Program-made: the position numbers and the translations under genes | From: Candidatus Paceibacterota bacterium | GTDB lineage: Bacteria; Verrucomicrobiota; Verrucomicrobiia; Limisphaerales; UBA8199 | Length of the DNA stretch: 64,000 nucleotides | Assembly (NCBI GenBank): GCA_035452965.1 | Contig: DAOTCE010000001.1 | Coordinates: 372,001-436,000, forward strand | Direction of reading: 5' to 3' | Shown here: positions 7,846 through 16,140 of the stretch, one piece after another | How the letters are laid out: the number at the start of each line of letters is the position of its first letter | Position numbering within the stretch: position 1 is the stretch's first letter | Notes under the pieces: generated by a model | The model's database searches: none | What the model saw: only the letters and a program-made list of their open reading frames with translations | Told to the model about the DNA's origin: nothing

Positions 7846-9405
7846 TTACCCGGCTGGTTGCAGGTCCGCAAGCGAAACTGCGCGCCGATCCGGCGCTTCG
7901 AGGCCCAAATCCAGCATCCGGGCGGGCAGCTCGGGTTTCCGAGTCAACGTGCGCCGGCGGAAAGGGCTGCTCAGCAGTTTGATCATATCGGAGATCTTCA
8001 TGTGTCGCCCGAAGGCGCGGAGCAGCCTCGCCGTCCGAATCGGACGTTTAAGAAGCCGGCGCGCAAAGAGGGAGCCATAACCTCTCGCTCGCAGGCGATT
8101 GACCAATTCGCTGGGGAGGGTGGTCGGGTCAATGTCCGAGCACTTGAACCACTTATGCCAATCCCGCTCGTCGTCAATGATCCCGCGCTCCACGTACTCC
8201 TGCCAGAGCGGGGTGCCGCGGTAGGCGCACAGCCGATTGAAGCCGAAGGTGTCCAGTTGGAGGCGTGCGGCGAAGCGGAAGCTCTCCTTGATGTCCGATT
8301 CGGTTTCACCGGGCGAGCCGACCACGAAGAAGCCATGCACCCGGTTGATGCCATGCCGCTTGGCTTCACTGACCGCGCGCTCCACCTGCGCGAGGGTCTG
8401 CTTCTTCTTAAGTCGGTCCAGGATTTTCTGCGTGCCCGCTTCCACGCCGAAGGCCAGAGAATCGCAGCGCGCTTGCTTCATGAGCGGGAGCTGATCAATG
8501 CCCACCGCGTCCGCCCGGCCCTCGCAGCCCCAATTAAACTGCAGCCGGCGGTCAATGATGCCCTGGCAAATGGCGCTGATCCGTTTGCGGTTAATGAGAA
8601 AATGATCGTCGGTCAGGTAGATCGAGCGAAAGCCCTGATCGTTAAGCTGCTGCAATTCGCCCAGTACATGCTCCGGCGAGCGGCTCCGCCAGCGCCCTTC
8701 TCCCAGCAACGGGATGTCGCAGTAAATGCAGGAGTAAGGACAGCCCCGCGAGGTCTGCACCGTGCAAAACTTGTCGAGCGAGAGCACCGCGGGCACGTCC
8801 AGCGGCAAGGATTCGATGTAATCAATCGGCAGGCTGGTGCGGTCGGGATAGGGGAACTGGTCCAAGTCTGCCAGGATGGGCCGGGGCGCGTTCTGAATGA
8901 CTCTGCCCCTCCCATCACGCCAGACCAGGCCCGCCACCGAGCCCGGATCGTCGAGGTGGCTCAGGTAATCCGGCAGAAGTTCCTCGCCCTCGCCGCGGCC
9001 CACGCAGTCAATGTCCGGACAATCCATCAGGATGCGGTCCGCGTTCAAAGTGGCAAAGGCCCCGCCGACGATGATCGGGATATCCGCCGCCTTTGCCTTG
9101 AGCTGGCGGGCCATCCGTTTGGCCGCCGGGTAAGTGGTGGTCGAGAGGAAGGAAAGCCCGATGACGTCGGGCCGGTCCTGTGCGGCAGCCTCGGCGATAT
9201 GCTCCGCCTTCATCTGAGGGTGACAGGTATCAAACATCCGCACCTGATGCCCCCGCTGGCGCAGCACGGGGGCCAGGGTTTGAATTCCCAGCGGAGGGAA
9301 TGCCATTACCTTGACGCGTCCATTGTCTGACTTCGACCGGTTAAGCGTGGCCGGGAGCACTCGGCTGAAGTCGTCGTCTCCCACGTAAACCAGGAAGACA
9401 TTCAT
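7846..9405 (-). CDS. B12-binding radical SAM protein
   Basis: 519 residues. The N-terminal cobalamin-binding domain (~1-150: FPPLGIQTLAPVLRQRGHQV; DVIGLSFLSTTTYPAAKRMA; IIVGGAFATLNADRIL) is followed by a radical SAM domain with the [4Fe-4S] motif CPYSCIYC at ~221-228. SAM-binding strands (SIYLTDDHFL; GINRVHGFFVVGSPGETESD) come next, then a basic C-terminal tail. The order is that of class B methyltransferases and of BchE/HpnJ-like enzymes. It is followed closely by the NtrC-type regulator, which is unusual and may indicate coordinated control. The substrate cannot be deduced; methylation or rearrangement of a lipid or secondary metabolite is possible. It carries no transmembrane segment. Confidence 0.9.
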   Translation of the reverse strand: MNVFLVYVGDDDFSRVLPATLNRSKSDNGRVKVMAFPPLGIQTLAPVLRQRGHQVRMFDTCHPQMKAEHIAEAAAQDRPDVIGLSFLSTTTYPAAKRMARQLKAKAADIPIIVGGAFATLNADRILMDCPDIDCVGRGEGEELLPDYLSHLDDPGSVAGLVWRDGRGRVIQNAPRPILADLDQFPYPDRTSLPIDYIESLPLDVPAVLSLDKFCTVQTSRGCPYSCIYCDIPLLGEGRWRSRSPEHVLGELQQLNDQGFRSIYLTDDHFLINRKRISAICQGIIDRRLQFNWGCEGRADAVGIDQLPLMKQARCDSLAFGVEAGTQKILDRLKKKQTLAQVERAVSEAKRHGINRVHGFFVVGSPGETESDIKESFRFAARLQLDTFGFNRLCAYRGTPLWQEYVERGIIDDERDWHKWFKCSDIDPTTLPSELVNRLRARGYGSLFARRLLKRPIRTARLLRAFGRHMKISDMIKLLSSPFRRRTLTRKPELPARMLDLGLEAPDRRAVSLADLQPAG

Positions 9406-9494
9406 CGGAATCGAACTTTTGGAAAGGTTGATGGCACTACGCTAACAGCGTTACGCCTTCAGTGCAAACGGTTTTGTCCGCCGCGCCTGTGATT

Positions 9495-11000
9495 TCAATC
9501 GGCCGGGGACTGGTGGCCCGCGATCCGGGGCTTTCGTCTCATCCTCTGATAGGCTTCCAGCGCCAGCTCGCGGGAGATGAACGGGCTGACGATAGGGCGG
9601 GGGTAGGTGCGGCCCAGCTCAACGCCGGCGGTAGCGAGCACGGACGGCGGCGTTTCCCAGGGACGGTGCATCCACGCCGCGGGCAGCCGTGCCAGCTCCG
9701 GCACCCAGCGGCGGACATAGCCGCCGTTGGGGTCGAACTTCGCGCCCTGGTTCACCGGGTTGAAGATGCGGAAGAAGGGCGCGGCGTCGGCGCCGCAGCC
9801 GGCGGTCCACTGCCAGCCGAGGGTGTTGTTGGCCAGGTCGGCGTCCACGAGCGTGTCCCAGAACCAGCGGGCGCCTTCCTGCCAGGGAATGAGGAGGTTC
9901 TTGACCAGAAAGGAGGCCGCGACCATGCGGATGCGGTTGTGCATCCAGCCGGTGGACCAAAGCTCGCGCATGCCCGCGTCCACCAGCGGGTAGCCGGTCC
10001 GGCCGCGCTGCCAGGCGCGAAGCCACGTGGAGTTCTTTCGCCAGGGGAACCCTGCGAACTCAGGCCGGAGCGGCTGCTCCGGCGTGTGGGGAAAGTGGAA
10101 CAGCAAGTGGTGCGCAAACTCGCGCCAACCCAGTTCGGTGAGGAATTGCCAGCGGCGCCAGACCGCCGCCGGCAGGGAGCGCGATTCCGCAAAGCCCTTC
10201 ACCGCGTGCCATACCTGCCGCGGGCTGATCTCGCCAAAGTGCAAGTGCGCCGAGAGGCGCGAGGTGCCGGGTTGGTCGGGCCGGTTGCGGCCTTCATCGT
10301 AAGACTCGAGGTCCTGGCGCAGGAAACGCCGCAATTCAGCGTTCGCTCCAACGCTGCCCGGATGCCACGCGGCCCGCAATCCGTCTGTCCAACTGTGGGC
10401 AGCTTCCAGTCCCAGGACCATCAGGGGCAGAGACGTGGGTCGCCGGCTTGGCGGCATGAGCATTCGCGGCGCAGGCAGCGGGGCGGCAGGTTCGCCGGAG
10501 TTCAGGCACGTCCTCCAGAACGGGGTGAAGACCTGGAATGGGCGGCCGGATTTGTTCTGGATGGTCCAAGGCTCGTGCAACAATGCTCCATTGTGGCTCT
10601 CAGTCTGCAGACCGGCCGTCCGCAGGGCTTCCTCGACCTGCCGGTCGCGGGCAAGGGCGGCTGGCTGGTAACGACGGTTCCAGAACACCGCGTTGGCTCC
10701 CGCCGCTTTGGCCACGCGCCGGAGCTCAGCGATCGATGAACCCCGGCGGATAACCAGCTCGGACCCGGCAGTGTCGCAGGCCGCCGCCAACTGCTCCAAC
10801 GACTGATGCAGCCACCAGCGCGAGGCGCTGCCGGGTGGCCACGCGCCTTCCTCTTCCGGCGCCCAGACAAACACCGGCACGACCGGGCCGCCATGGCGGC
10901 AGGCCGCTTGCAGCGCCGGATTGTCCGCCAGGCGCAAGTCCTGGCGCAGCCACACGATCGCGGCAGGGGTCTTGCCAGTGGCGGCCTTTGCGGTTTTCAC
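9495..11000 (-). CDS. phr: Deoxyribodipyrimidine photo-lyase (cryptochrome/photolyase family)
   Basis: Repairs UV-induced pyrimidine dimers using FADH- and light. 501 residues. The N-terminal Rossmann-like antenna domain begins AAIVWLRQDLRLADNPAL, the signature of this family. The C-terminal FAD domain contains GRTGYPLVDAGMRELWSTGW, MHNRIRMVAASFLVKNLL, DADLANNTLGWQW and FFRIFNPVNQG, which form the flavin and DNA-lesion pocket. Length and motifs fit a class I CPD photolyase. The ATG at 11000 gives a short basic leader before the domain. It is divergent from a Fur-family regulator 169 bases away. Nothing looks broken. Confidence 0.93.
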   Translation of the reverse strand: MKTAKAATGKTPAAIVWLRQDLRLADNPALQAACRHGGPVVPVFVWAPEEEGAWPPGSASRWWLHQSLEQLAAACDTAGSELVIRRGSSIAELRRVAKAAGANAVFWNRRYQPAALARDRQVEEALRTAGLQTESHNGALLHEPWTIQNKSGRPFQVFTPFWRTCLNSGEPAAPLPAPRMLMPPSRRPTSLPLMVLGLEAAHSWTDGLRAAWHPGSVGANAELRRFLRQDLESYDEGRNRPDQPGTSRLSAHLHFGEISPRQVWHAVKGFAESRSLPAAVWRRWQFLTELGWREFAHHLLFHFPHTPEQPLRPEFAGFPWRKNSTWLRAWQRGRTGYPLVDAGMRELWSTGWMHNRIRMVAASFLVKNLLIPWQEGARWFWDTLVDADLANNTLGWQWTAGCGADAAPFFRIFNPVNQGAKFDPNGGYVRRWVPELARLPAAWMHRPWETPPSVLATAGVELGRTYPRPIVSPFISRELALEAYQRMRRKPRIAGHQSPAD

Positions 11001-11133
11001 GGAAAACGAATTACCATTTTCAAGGGCGGAAAGCTACTACTCCATCGGTGGCCAGCGGGAGCTGGCTTAATACTGCCTGCCGGCCCGCGACGGGGGCGGT
11101 CCGAAACAGGTCCGACGCCCGCCATTGCGGGCA

Positions 11134-11161
11134 TTGACTGGGCAAGGCGATTCGCCTTAAT
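11134..11161 (+). promoter_or_regulatory. Possible promoter giving a near-leaderless Fur-family mRNA
   Basis: TTGACT (11134-11139), 16-base spacer, CTTAAT (11156-11161). Transcription would start only a few bases before the ATG at 11170, which also lacks a Shine-Dalgarno sequence. This fits a leaderless transcript. Confidence 0.35.
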
Positions 11162-11169
11162 CTGGGCGC

Positions 11170-11643
11170 ATGCCAGAAGCAGCCAACAAGCGCGTCCGGC
11201 AGCGGTTCCTGGATTTTCTGGCGCAGAAGAAACTGCGGGTCACCGGGCCGCGACGGGCCATCATCGAAACGGTATTCAGCACGCAGGACCATTTCACGGC
11301 GGAGCAGTTGCTCGGCTGGGCCCAGCAACGGGACAGGTCGGTATCTCGCGCGACAGTCTACCGTACCCTGCCACTGCTGACCGAGAGCGGCCTGGTGCGG
11401 GAAATGGATTTCGGCGGCAACCACAAGTTCTACGACCCCAATTACGCCGAGCGCCCGCATCACAATCACATCATCTGCCAGGACTGCGGGAAGATTATCG
11501 AGTTTGAGAGCCGGAAGATCGAGCAGCTGGGGAATGAAATCAGCCGCCAGCTTGGCTTCAAGGTGCAAACGCACCGGCTCCACATCACGGCGACCTGTGA
11601 GGAGTTCCAGAAACTGGGCGCCTGCTCGAAGCGGGGCAGTTGA
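11170..11643 (+). CDS. Fur-family metal- or peroxide-responsive transcriptional regulator
   Basis: 157-residue cytoplasmic repressor of the Fur/PerR/Zur group. The winged helix at ~10-85 (LRVTGPRRAIIETVF; SRATVYRTLPLLTESGLVRE) is followed by the dimer and metal-binding domain starting HHNHIICQDCGKIIEFES at ~97. The His cluster and CxxC structural-zinc pair are present; a late Cys (ATCEEF, LGAC) may supply the second pair. Subtype cannot be assigned from the sequence. The ATG has no Shine-Dalgarno sequence and sits just after a promoter-like element. The divergent photolyase neighbour makes an oxidative or light-stress role plausible but unproven. Confidence 0.9.
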   Translation: MPEAANKRVRQRFLDFLAQKKLRVTGPRRAIIETVFSTQDHFTAEQLLGWAQQRDRSVSRATVYRTLPLLTESGLVREMDFGGNHKFYDPNYAERPHHNHIICQDCGKIIEFESRKIEQLGNEISRQLGFKVQTHRLHITATCEEFQKLGACSKRGS

Positions 11644-11651
11644 GCCGCGGG

Positions 11652-12551
11652 TCAGCGTTTCGGGCGAGGCGGTCGGGGTGATTTGGGCGAGCCGGATTTC
11701 GGCGGCTGGGGTTTTCTGATTTCCGCCTCGAAAGTTCCCGCGACAAAGCTCCTGGCCGCATCCGGCAGGCCGAGGTAGAGCCTCCCCGGCAGGCGGCCCT
11801 CGGCGGGCTGGCCAAAACTGATTTTAAGGACGTAGCCATCGCGGAAGGTCTCGGTGATGGATTCCTGTTGTTCATCCTTCCAACGCAGGACGATGCGCAG
11901 AGGTCGGGGATGGCCGGGCGCAATCTCGATCGTCTTGCCGGTTAACTCCTCTCCCGGACGCACGGGAAAAATCAAAGTGATCCCCAGATCCGGAGGCCAG
12001 GCACGGCCCTGACGCAGCGACAGAATGCCGCCCTGCACGGTCGTCCGCTCGCAAAGAAAGCCGCTGCCGTGGATGCTGCCGGCGGCGGTGGTCTCCGGGA
12101 TGGTCGCCTTCGCCGGTTCCAGCGTCCAGGCGATGTTGGTCGGAATGGGGTGGGTCGGATTGATGGCAACCGGCGCGTTGGAGGTCAGCGCGACCGCGTT
12201 GGTGGCCGCGGGAGGCGGCTTGAGGGCGGGCTTGAAGATGCGGTCTCGGAACACGTAAAGTGCCGCGCCTGCCCCACCCAGGAGCAGGAGCAAGGCAACG
12301 AGGGCCGCAAGCGAGGTGCGCTCGGTGGATCTTCCCAGCGGCCCCAGCCCGGAACGGCCCTCCGCGGCGACCGGACGAGGTTTGGCCACCTGGGACGCCG
12401 ACAGGATGAACTTGGTTTCCTGCGAGCCGGGCGCCTGGGGCACGACGATCTTTTGGAAGCAGGTCGGACAATCAATTTGCCCGCCGCTGGTGCTGGCGTC
12501 AGCCGTGATATGCTGGCCGCAGACGGGGCAGGCAAACTTGAATTCACTCAT
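11652..12551 (-). CDS. Zinc-ribbon, single-pass membrane protein of unknown function
   Basis: 299 residues. The N-terminal zinc ribbon CPVCGQHI ... CPTCFQKIVVP (~9-38) resembles the MJ0042/zinc-ribbon leaders common in Planctomycetes and Verrucomicrobia. It is followed by a linker, one transmembrane helix (TSLAALVALLLLLGGAGAAL, ~80-100), then a ~190-residue outside domain rich in beta strands. The C-terminus is Pro/Lys/Arg-rich (KPQPPKSGSPKSPRPPRPKR). It converges on the Fur-family gene with an 8-base gap. I do not recognise the outer domain. The ribbon predicts a cytoplasmic N-terminus and a periplasmic C-terminus. Confidence 0.75.
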   Translation of the reverse strand: MSEFKFACPVCGQHITADASTSGGQIDCPTCFQKIVVPQAPGSQETKFILSASQVAKPRPVAAEGRSGLGPLGRSTERTSLAALVALLLLLGGAGAALYVFRDRIFKPALKPPPAATNAVALTSNAPVAINPTHPIPTNIAWTLEPAKATIPETTAAGSIHGSGFLCERTTVQGGILSLRQGRAWPPDLGITLIFPVRPGEELTGKTIEIAPGHPRPLRIVLRWKDEQQESITETFRDGYVLKISFGQPAEGRLPGRLYLGLPDAARSFVAGTFEAEIRKPQPPKSGSPKSPRPPRPKR

Positions 12552-12651
12552 TGTTTCGGCGCCACCATTCCACAGCGGACGGGGCAGGACAATTCTTTTT
12601 TAGCAGTGACTTCCGGGCAGCATGGCCGCACATTCGGGCAGAGCTGAGCGC

Positions 12652-14052
12652 ATGAAGAAATCCAAACCTGTTTCTCGAAGCGGACGGTTTGCCGGTGGTC
12701 CGGCGGCGGCCGTGGCACAATTCACTCAATCCGTCTCGTTCGACCAGCGGCTCTGGCGGCACGACATCGCCGGCTCGATTGCCCATGCCGTCGTGCTGCG
12801 GGAGGCCGGGTGCCTGACGCGACGGGAGTTGGACGCGATCACCCGGGGGCTGGATGCCATCGGCAAGGAAATCCGGGCGGGCAAATTCCGCTGGCGGCCG
12901 GAGCTGGAAGATGTCCACATGAACATCGAGGCGGCTCTGACGCGGCGGGTGCCGGCGGGCGCGAAGCTGCACACGGGCCGCTCGCGCAACGACCAGGTGG
13001 CGCTCGACATGCGGCTTTGGCTGGCGGAGGAAATTCTGGGGCTGCTGATGGAGATCCGGCGGCTGCAATACGCGCTGGTGCGGCTGGGGGAAAGAGAGCG
13101 GGAAGTCGTGATCCCCGGTTACACGCATACACAGCGGGCCCAACCGGTCTATCTGGCTCACCATCTCCTGGCCTACGTCGAGATGCTCGAGCGCGATGTG
13201 CAGCGGCTGCGGGAATGCTGGGCGCGGGTGAATGTATGCCCGCTGGGCAGCGGCGCGCTGGCCGGCTCAACGCTGCCGCTGAACCGCGAACTGGCGGCCA
13301 AACTGCTCGGCTTTGTGGACGCGAAAGGCCGGCCGCAAATCACGCAGAACTCGATGGACGCGGTGAGCGACCGAGACTTTGCGGTGGAGTTTTGCGGCAC
13401 TGCGGCGCTCCTGGGTGTCCACCTGTCGCGGCTGGCGGAGGACTTAATTCTGTGGTCGAGCGCCGAGTTCAACTTCATCCGCCTCGCCGACGCCTACACG
13501 ACCGGCTCGTCGCTGATGCCGCAGAAGAAGAATCCCGATGTCGCGGAGCTGGTCCGGGGCAAGAGCGGCCGGCTGATCGGAAACCTGGTCGCCCTACTGA
13601 CGCTGCTCAAGGGGCTGCCGATGACTTATAACCGTGACTTGCAGGAGGACAAGGAGCGGCTGTTCGACACGATGGATACGGTGAGGGCGTCGGTGCGGAT
13701 CTGCGCGGCGATGCTGGATCATACCCGGGTCAACCGGCAAGCCTGCCGGGCGGCGGCAGGCGATCCGGCGCTGCTGGCAACCGATCTGGTGGATTACCTG
13801 GTCCGGAAGGGTCTGCCATTCCGGCAGGCGCACCACGCCATCGGCGCGCTGGTCGCGCTGGCCGAACGCCTTGGCCGGCCGTTGAACCAGCTCTCGCTCG
13901 CGCAGTTGCAGTCGGTCGAGAAGAAGCTTGGGGCCGACGCGCTCAAGGTGTTCGACCTTCAGCAAGCCCTGGTCCGGCGCCGGCTTGCGGGATCGCCCGG
14001 ACCGGCGGAAGTCAGAAAGCAACTGGCCAAGTGGAAGAAGTCAATTGGCTGA
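12652..14052 (+). CDS. argH: Argininosuccinate lyase
   Basis: Last step of arginine synthesis: argininosuccinate to arginine plus fumarate. From the ATG at 12652 the protein has 466 residues, the usual length. Signature motifs of the fumarase/aspartase superfamily are intact: HTGRSRNDQVALDMRL, VIPGYTHTQRAQPVYLAHHL (catalytic His), and GSSLMPQKKNPDVAELVRGK at ~285 (flexible signature loop with catalytic Ser). I preferred the internal ATG (MKKSKPVSRSGRF) over one ten codons upstream because it fits the family N-terminus. No other arg genes are nearby. A squalene/phytoene synthase follows 56 bases downstream and may share the transcript. Confidence 0.96.
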   Translation: MKKSKPVSRSGRFAGGPAAAVAQFTQSVSFDQRLWRHDIAGSIAHAVVLREAGCLTRRELDAITRGLDAIGKEIRAGKFRWRPELEDVHMNIEAALTRRVPAGAKLHTGRSRNDQVALDMRLWLAEEILGLLMEIRRLQYALVRLGEREREVVIPGYTHTQRAQPVYLAHHLLAYVEMLERDVQRLRECWARVNVCPLGSGALAGSTLPLNRELAAKLLGFVDAKGRPQITQNSMDAVSDRDFAVEFCGTAALLGVHLSRLAEDLILWSSAEFNFIRLADAYTTGSSLMPQKKNPDVAELVRGKSGRLIGNLVALLTLLKGLPMTYNRDLQEDKERLFDTMDTVRASVRICAAMLDHTRVNRQACRAAAGDPALLATDLVDYLVRKGLPFRQAHHAIGALVALAERLGRPLNQLSLAQLQSVEKKLGADALKVFDLQQALVRRRLAGSPGPAEVRKQLAKWKKSIG

Positions 14053-14108
14053 ACCCCGCGCCGCCCTGACCGCCCCCGGCGAAACGGTGTCTCAGTCGCC
14101 CCAAAACC

Positions 14109-15143
14109 ATGGCGCAAGCGCCCGAAGAACTGCTGACCGGCCTGCTGCGGGATGTGTCGCGCTCATTCTACCTTACGTTGCGCGTGCTGCCGGGCGGGAT
14201 TCGGACGCCCGTCAGCCTGGCCTACCTGCTGGCTCGCACGGCCGACACCATCGCTGACACCGAATTGGTGGCGCTGGAGCAACGGTTGGAAGCCTTGCGC
14301 GCCTTGCGCGAGCGGATTCAAGGGCGGGCAACTGCCAAGCTGGATTTCGGCGCCCTGGCGCGGCAACAGGGGTCGCGGGCTGAAGGCATTCTGCTGGAGC
14401 GCTGCGAAGCGAGCCTGGCACTGCTGCAGGGCCTGCAACCCGGGGATCGGCAGCTGGTGCGCGAAGTGCTCGAAATCATCACCAGCGGACAGGAACTGGA
14501 CTTGCGGCGCTTCGCCGGCGCGTCGGCCGGTTCGCTCGTGGCGCTGCGCGCCGACGCGGAGCTGGACGACTACACCTATCGCGTGGCGGGTTGCGTCGGC
14601 GAGTTCTGGACCAGGATCTGCCGCGCGCATGTTTTCCCGCGGGCCTCGGTGGATGACGCATTACTGCTGGCCAACAGCGTGCGGTTCGGCAAGGGGCTCC
14701 AACTGGTGAATATCCTGCGCGACGTGGCGGCGGACTTGCGCCAGGGGCGCTGTTATATCCCGGCGGAGAAGCTGGCGGTGTCAGGCCTGAAACCCGGGGA
14801 CCTGCTGCTCCCGGAGAGCGAGCCGCGCTTTCGTCCGCTCTACCACGAGTACCTTGCCCGCGCCGACGCCCACCTGCGGGCCGGCTGGGACTACATTCAT
14901 GCCTTGCCGCGCCGCTGTGTCCGTGTGCGGCTGGCCTGCGCGTGGCCGATTCTGATCGGCCGGGAAACGCTCGAGCGCTTGCGCGACGACAACGTGCTCG
15001 ACCCGGCGCTGCGGGTCAAAGTCAGCCGTCGCCAGGTCCGGAAAATCATCTTCCGTTCCGTTCTGCTCTACCCCTGGCCGGGGGCTTGGGAAAAAATGTT
15101 CCCGGTCGGGAAACCTGTTGCGTCGCCCCCCAATTTGCCGTAA
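14109..15143 (+). CDS. Squalene/phytoene synthase family protein
   Basis: 344 residues. Condenses two isoprenoid diphosphates head to head (farnesyl-PP to squalene, or geranylgeranyl-PP to phytoene). Both Mg2+-diphosphate Asp-rich motifs are present: DTIAD within LLARTADTIADTELV (~44-50) and DVAAD within VNILRDVAADLRQGRCYIPA (~204). The opening SRSFYLTLRVLPGGIRTPVS is typical. The sequence looks closer to the longer squalene-synthase type than to HpnC/HpnD, so squalene is my guess; hopanoid or carotenoid partners are not in the window. No C-terminal anchor is evident. Confidence 0.85.
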   Translation: MAQAPEELLTGLLRDVSRSFYLTLRVLPGGIRTPVSLAYLLARTADTIADTELVALEQRLEALRALRERIQGRATAKLDFGALARQQGSRAEGILLERCEASLALLQGLQPGDRQLVREVLEIITSGQELDLRRFAGASAGSLVALRADAELDDYTYRVAGCVGEFWTRICRAHVFPRASVDDALLLANSVRFGKGLQLVNILRDVAADLRQGRCYIPAEKLAVSGLKPGDLLLPESEPRFRPLYHEYLARADAHLRAGWDYIHALPRRCVRVRLACAWPILIGRETLERLRDDNVLDPALRVKVSRRQVRKIIFRSVLLYPWPGAWEKMFPVGKPVASPPNLP

Positions 15144-15153
15144 AAAGGCCCCC

Positions 15154-16125
15154 ATGCAGATTTCAAAGTCCTTCCTGGTTGTCTGCGCGGCAATGTATTG
15201 CGTGGCAGTGGTGCCGCTCCGCGCGGCCGACACTGAGGCGCAAATCAAGGCGCGCGAGGCGTTGGAGAAGAAGTTCAACGAGTTGCAGAGCCAGCCGCCC
15301 GCGGCCATGCCGGCGCCGCGTGCCACCATCCCACAGACCCAGACGCAGCCCGCCCCGGTAGTCGTGCCTGCACCGGCTCCCCAGCCGGCCCCGACTGTGA
15401 CTGCCCCTGTGATGGAGCCATCAGTTGGCGGGCGCACCATACCGCCCGCGCAATGGGCGCCCCCGCCCGTGCGCCGGCCCCGGACTTCGAGGTCTGCCAG
15501 TCAAGCCGCTCCTGCGCCGGTCGTTGCGCCGGCCGTTGCCCCGGCCACCACGCCTGTGCTCGTCGCGCCGACGCCGATGGATTCGCAGAGCATCGCCCGG
15601 GCGCGCGAGGTTTTGCGCCAGAAGATGGCTGAATTGCAGGCGCAACCGGGCACGGCCACGCCGCAACCGGTGATCGCGGCGCCGCCGCCAGCAGCGGTCA
15701 CTGTCCCGGCGCCAGCGATGGCACCGCCGCCGGTCGTCCAGCCTGTGGCGCCAGCGGTTCAGCCGGTGCCGGCTGCAACCATTCCCGCCGTCCAGCCGGC
15801 CGCCACGCCGATGCTGGCCGCGCCGACCCCGGCGGACCCGACGCTCCTCGCCAAAGCCCAGGAGGCCCTGGATCTGAAGATGAAAGAACTGGCGGCGCAT
15901 CCCCCTGTCGAGCCCACCGCTCCCGCGTCGTCGACGCAGAAAGTCACGAAGAGGCCGACTGCCGAGCAGATCCTGCAGTCCTTCCCGCCGCTGCAGGGAC
16001 CGCCTCCGGCCGTCGCCACCGCTAAGCAGCAGCGCCTGGATGAGCTCCTGGCCAAGTACAAAGCGGACCAGATTACCCCCGAGGAGTACCACCAGCAACG
16101 CGCCAGAATTCTGGCTGAGCCCTGA
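15154..16125 (+). CDS. Secreted Pro/Ala-rich repeat protein with a SHOCT-like C-terminus
   Basis: 323 residues from the ATG at 15154, preceded by AAAAGG. Signal peptide ~1-24 (SFLVVCAAMYCVAVVPLRAA). A short helical unit occurs three times, separated by Pro/Ala/Val linkers: ALEKKFNELQSQP, AREVLRQKMAELQAQP and AQEALDLKMKELAAHP. The last ~32 residues (RLDELLAKYKADQITPEEYH) match the pattern of the short C-terminal SHOCT domain. The linkers suggest a periplasm- or wall-spanning protein. The 10-base gap to the upstream synthase suggests cotranscription. No enzymatic motif is present. Confidence 0.72.
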   Translation: MQISKSFLVVCAAMYCVAVVPLRAADTEAQIKAREALEKKFNELQSQPPAAMPAPRATIPQTQTQPAPVVVPAPAPQPAPTVTAPVMEPSVGGRTIPPAQWAPPPVRRPRTSRSASQAAPAPVVAPAVAPATTPVLVAPTPMDSQSIARAREVLRQKMAELQAQPGTATPQPVIAAPPPAAVTVPAPAMAPPPVVQPVAPAVQPVPAATIPAVQPAATPMLAAPTPADPTLLAKAQEALDLKMKELAAHPPVEPTAPASSTQKVTKRPTAEQILQSFPPLQGPPPAVATAKQQRLDELLAKYKADQITPEEYHQQRARILAEP

Positions 16126-16140
16126 CTAATTTCAGCTTGT

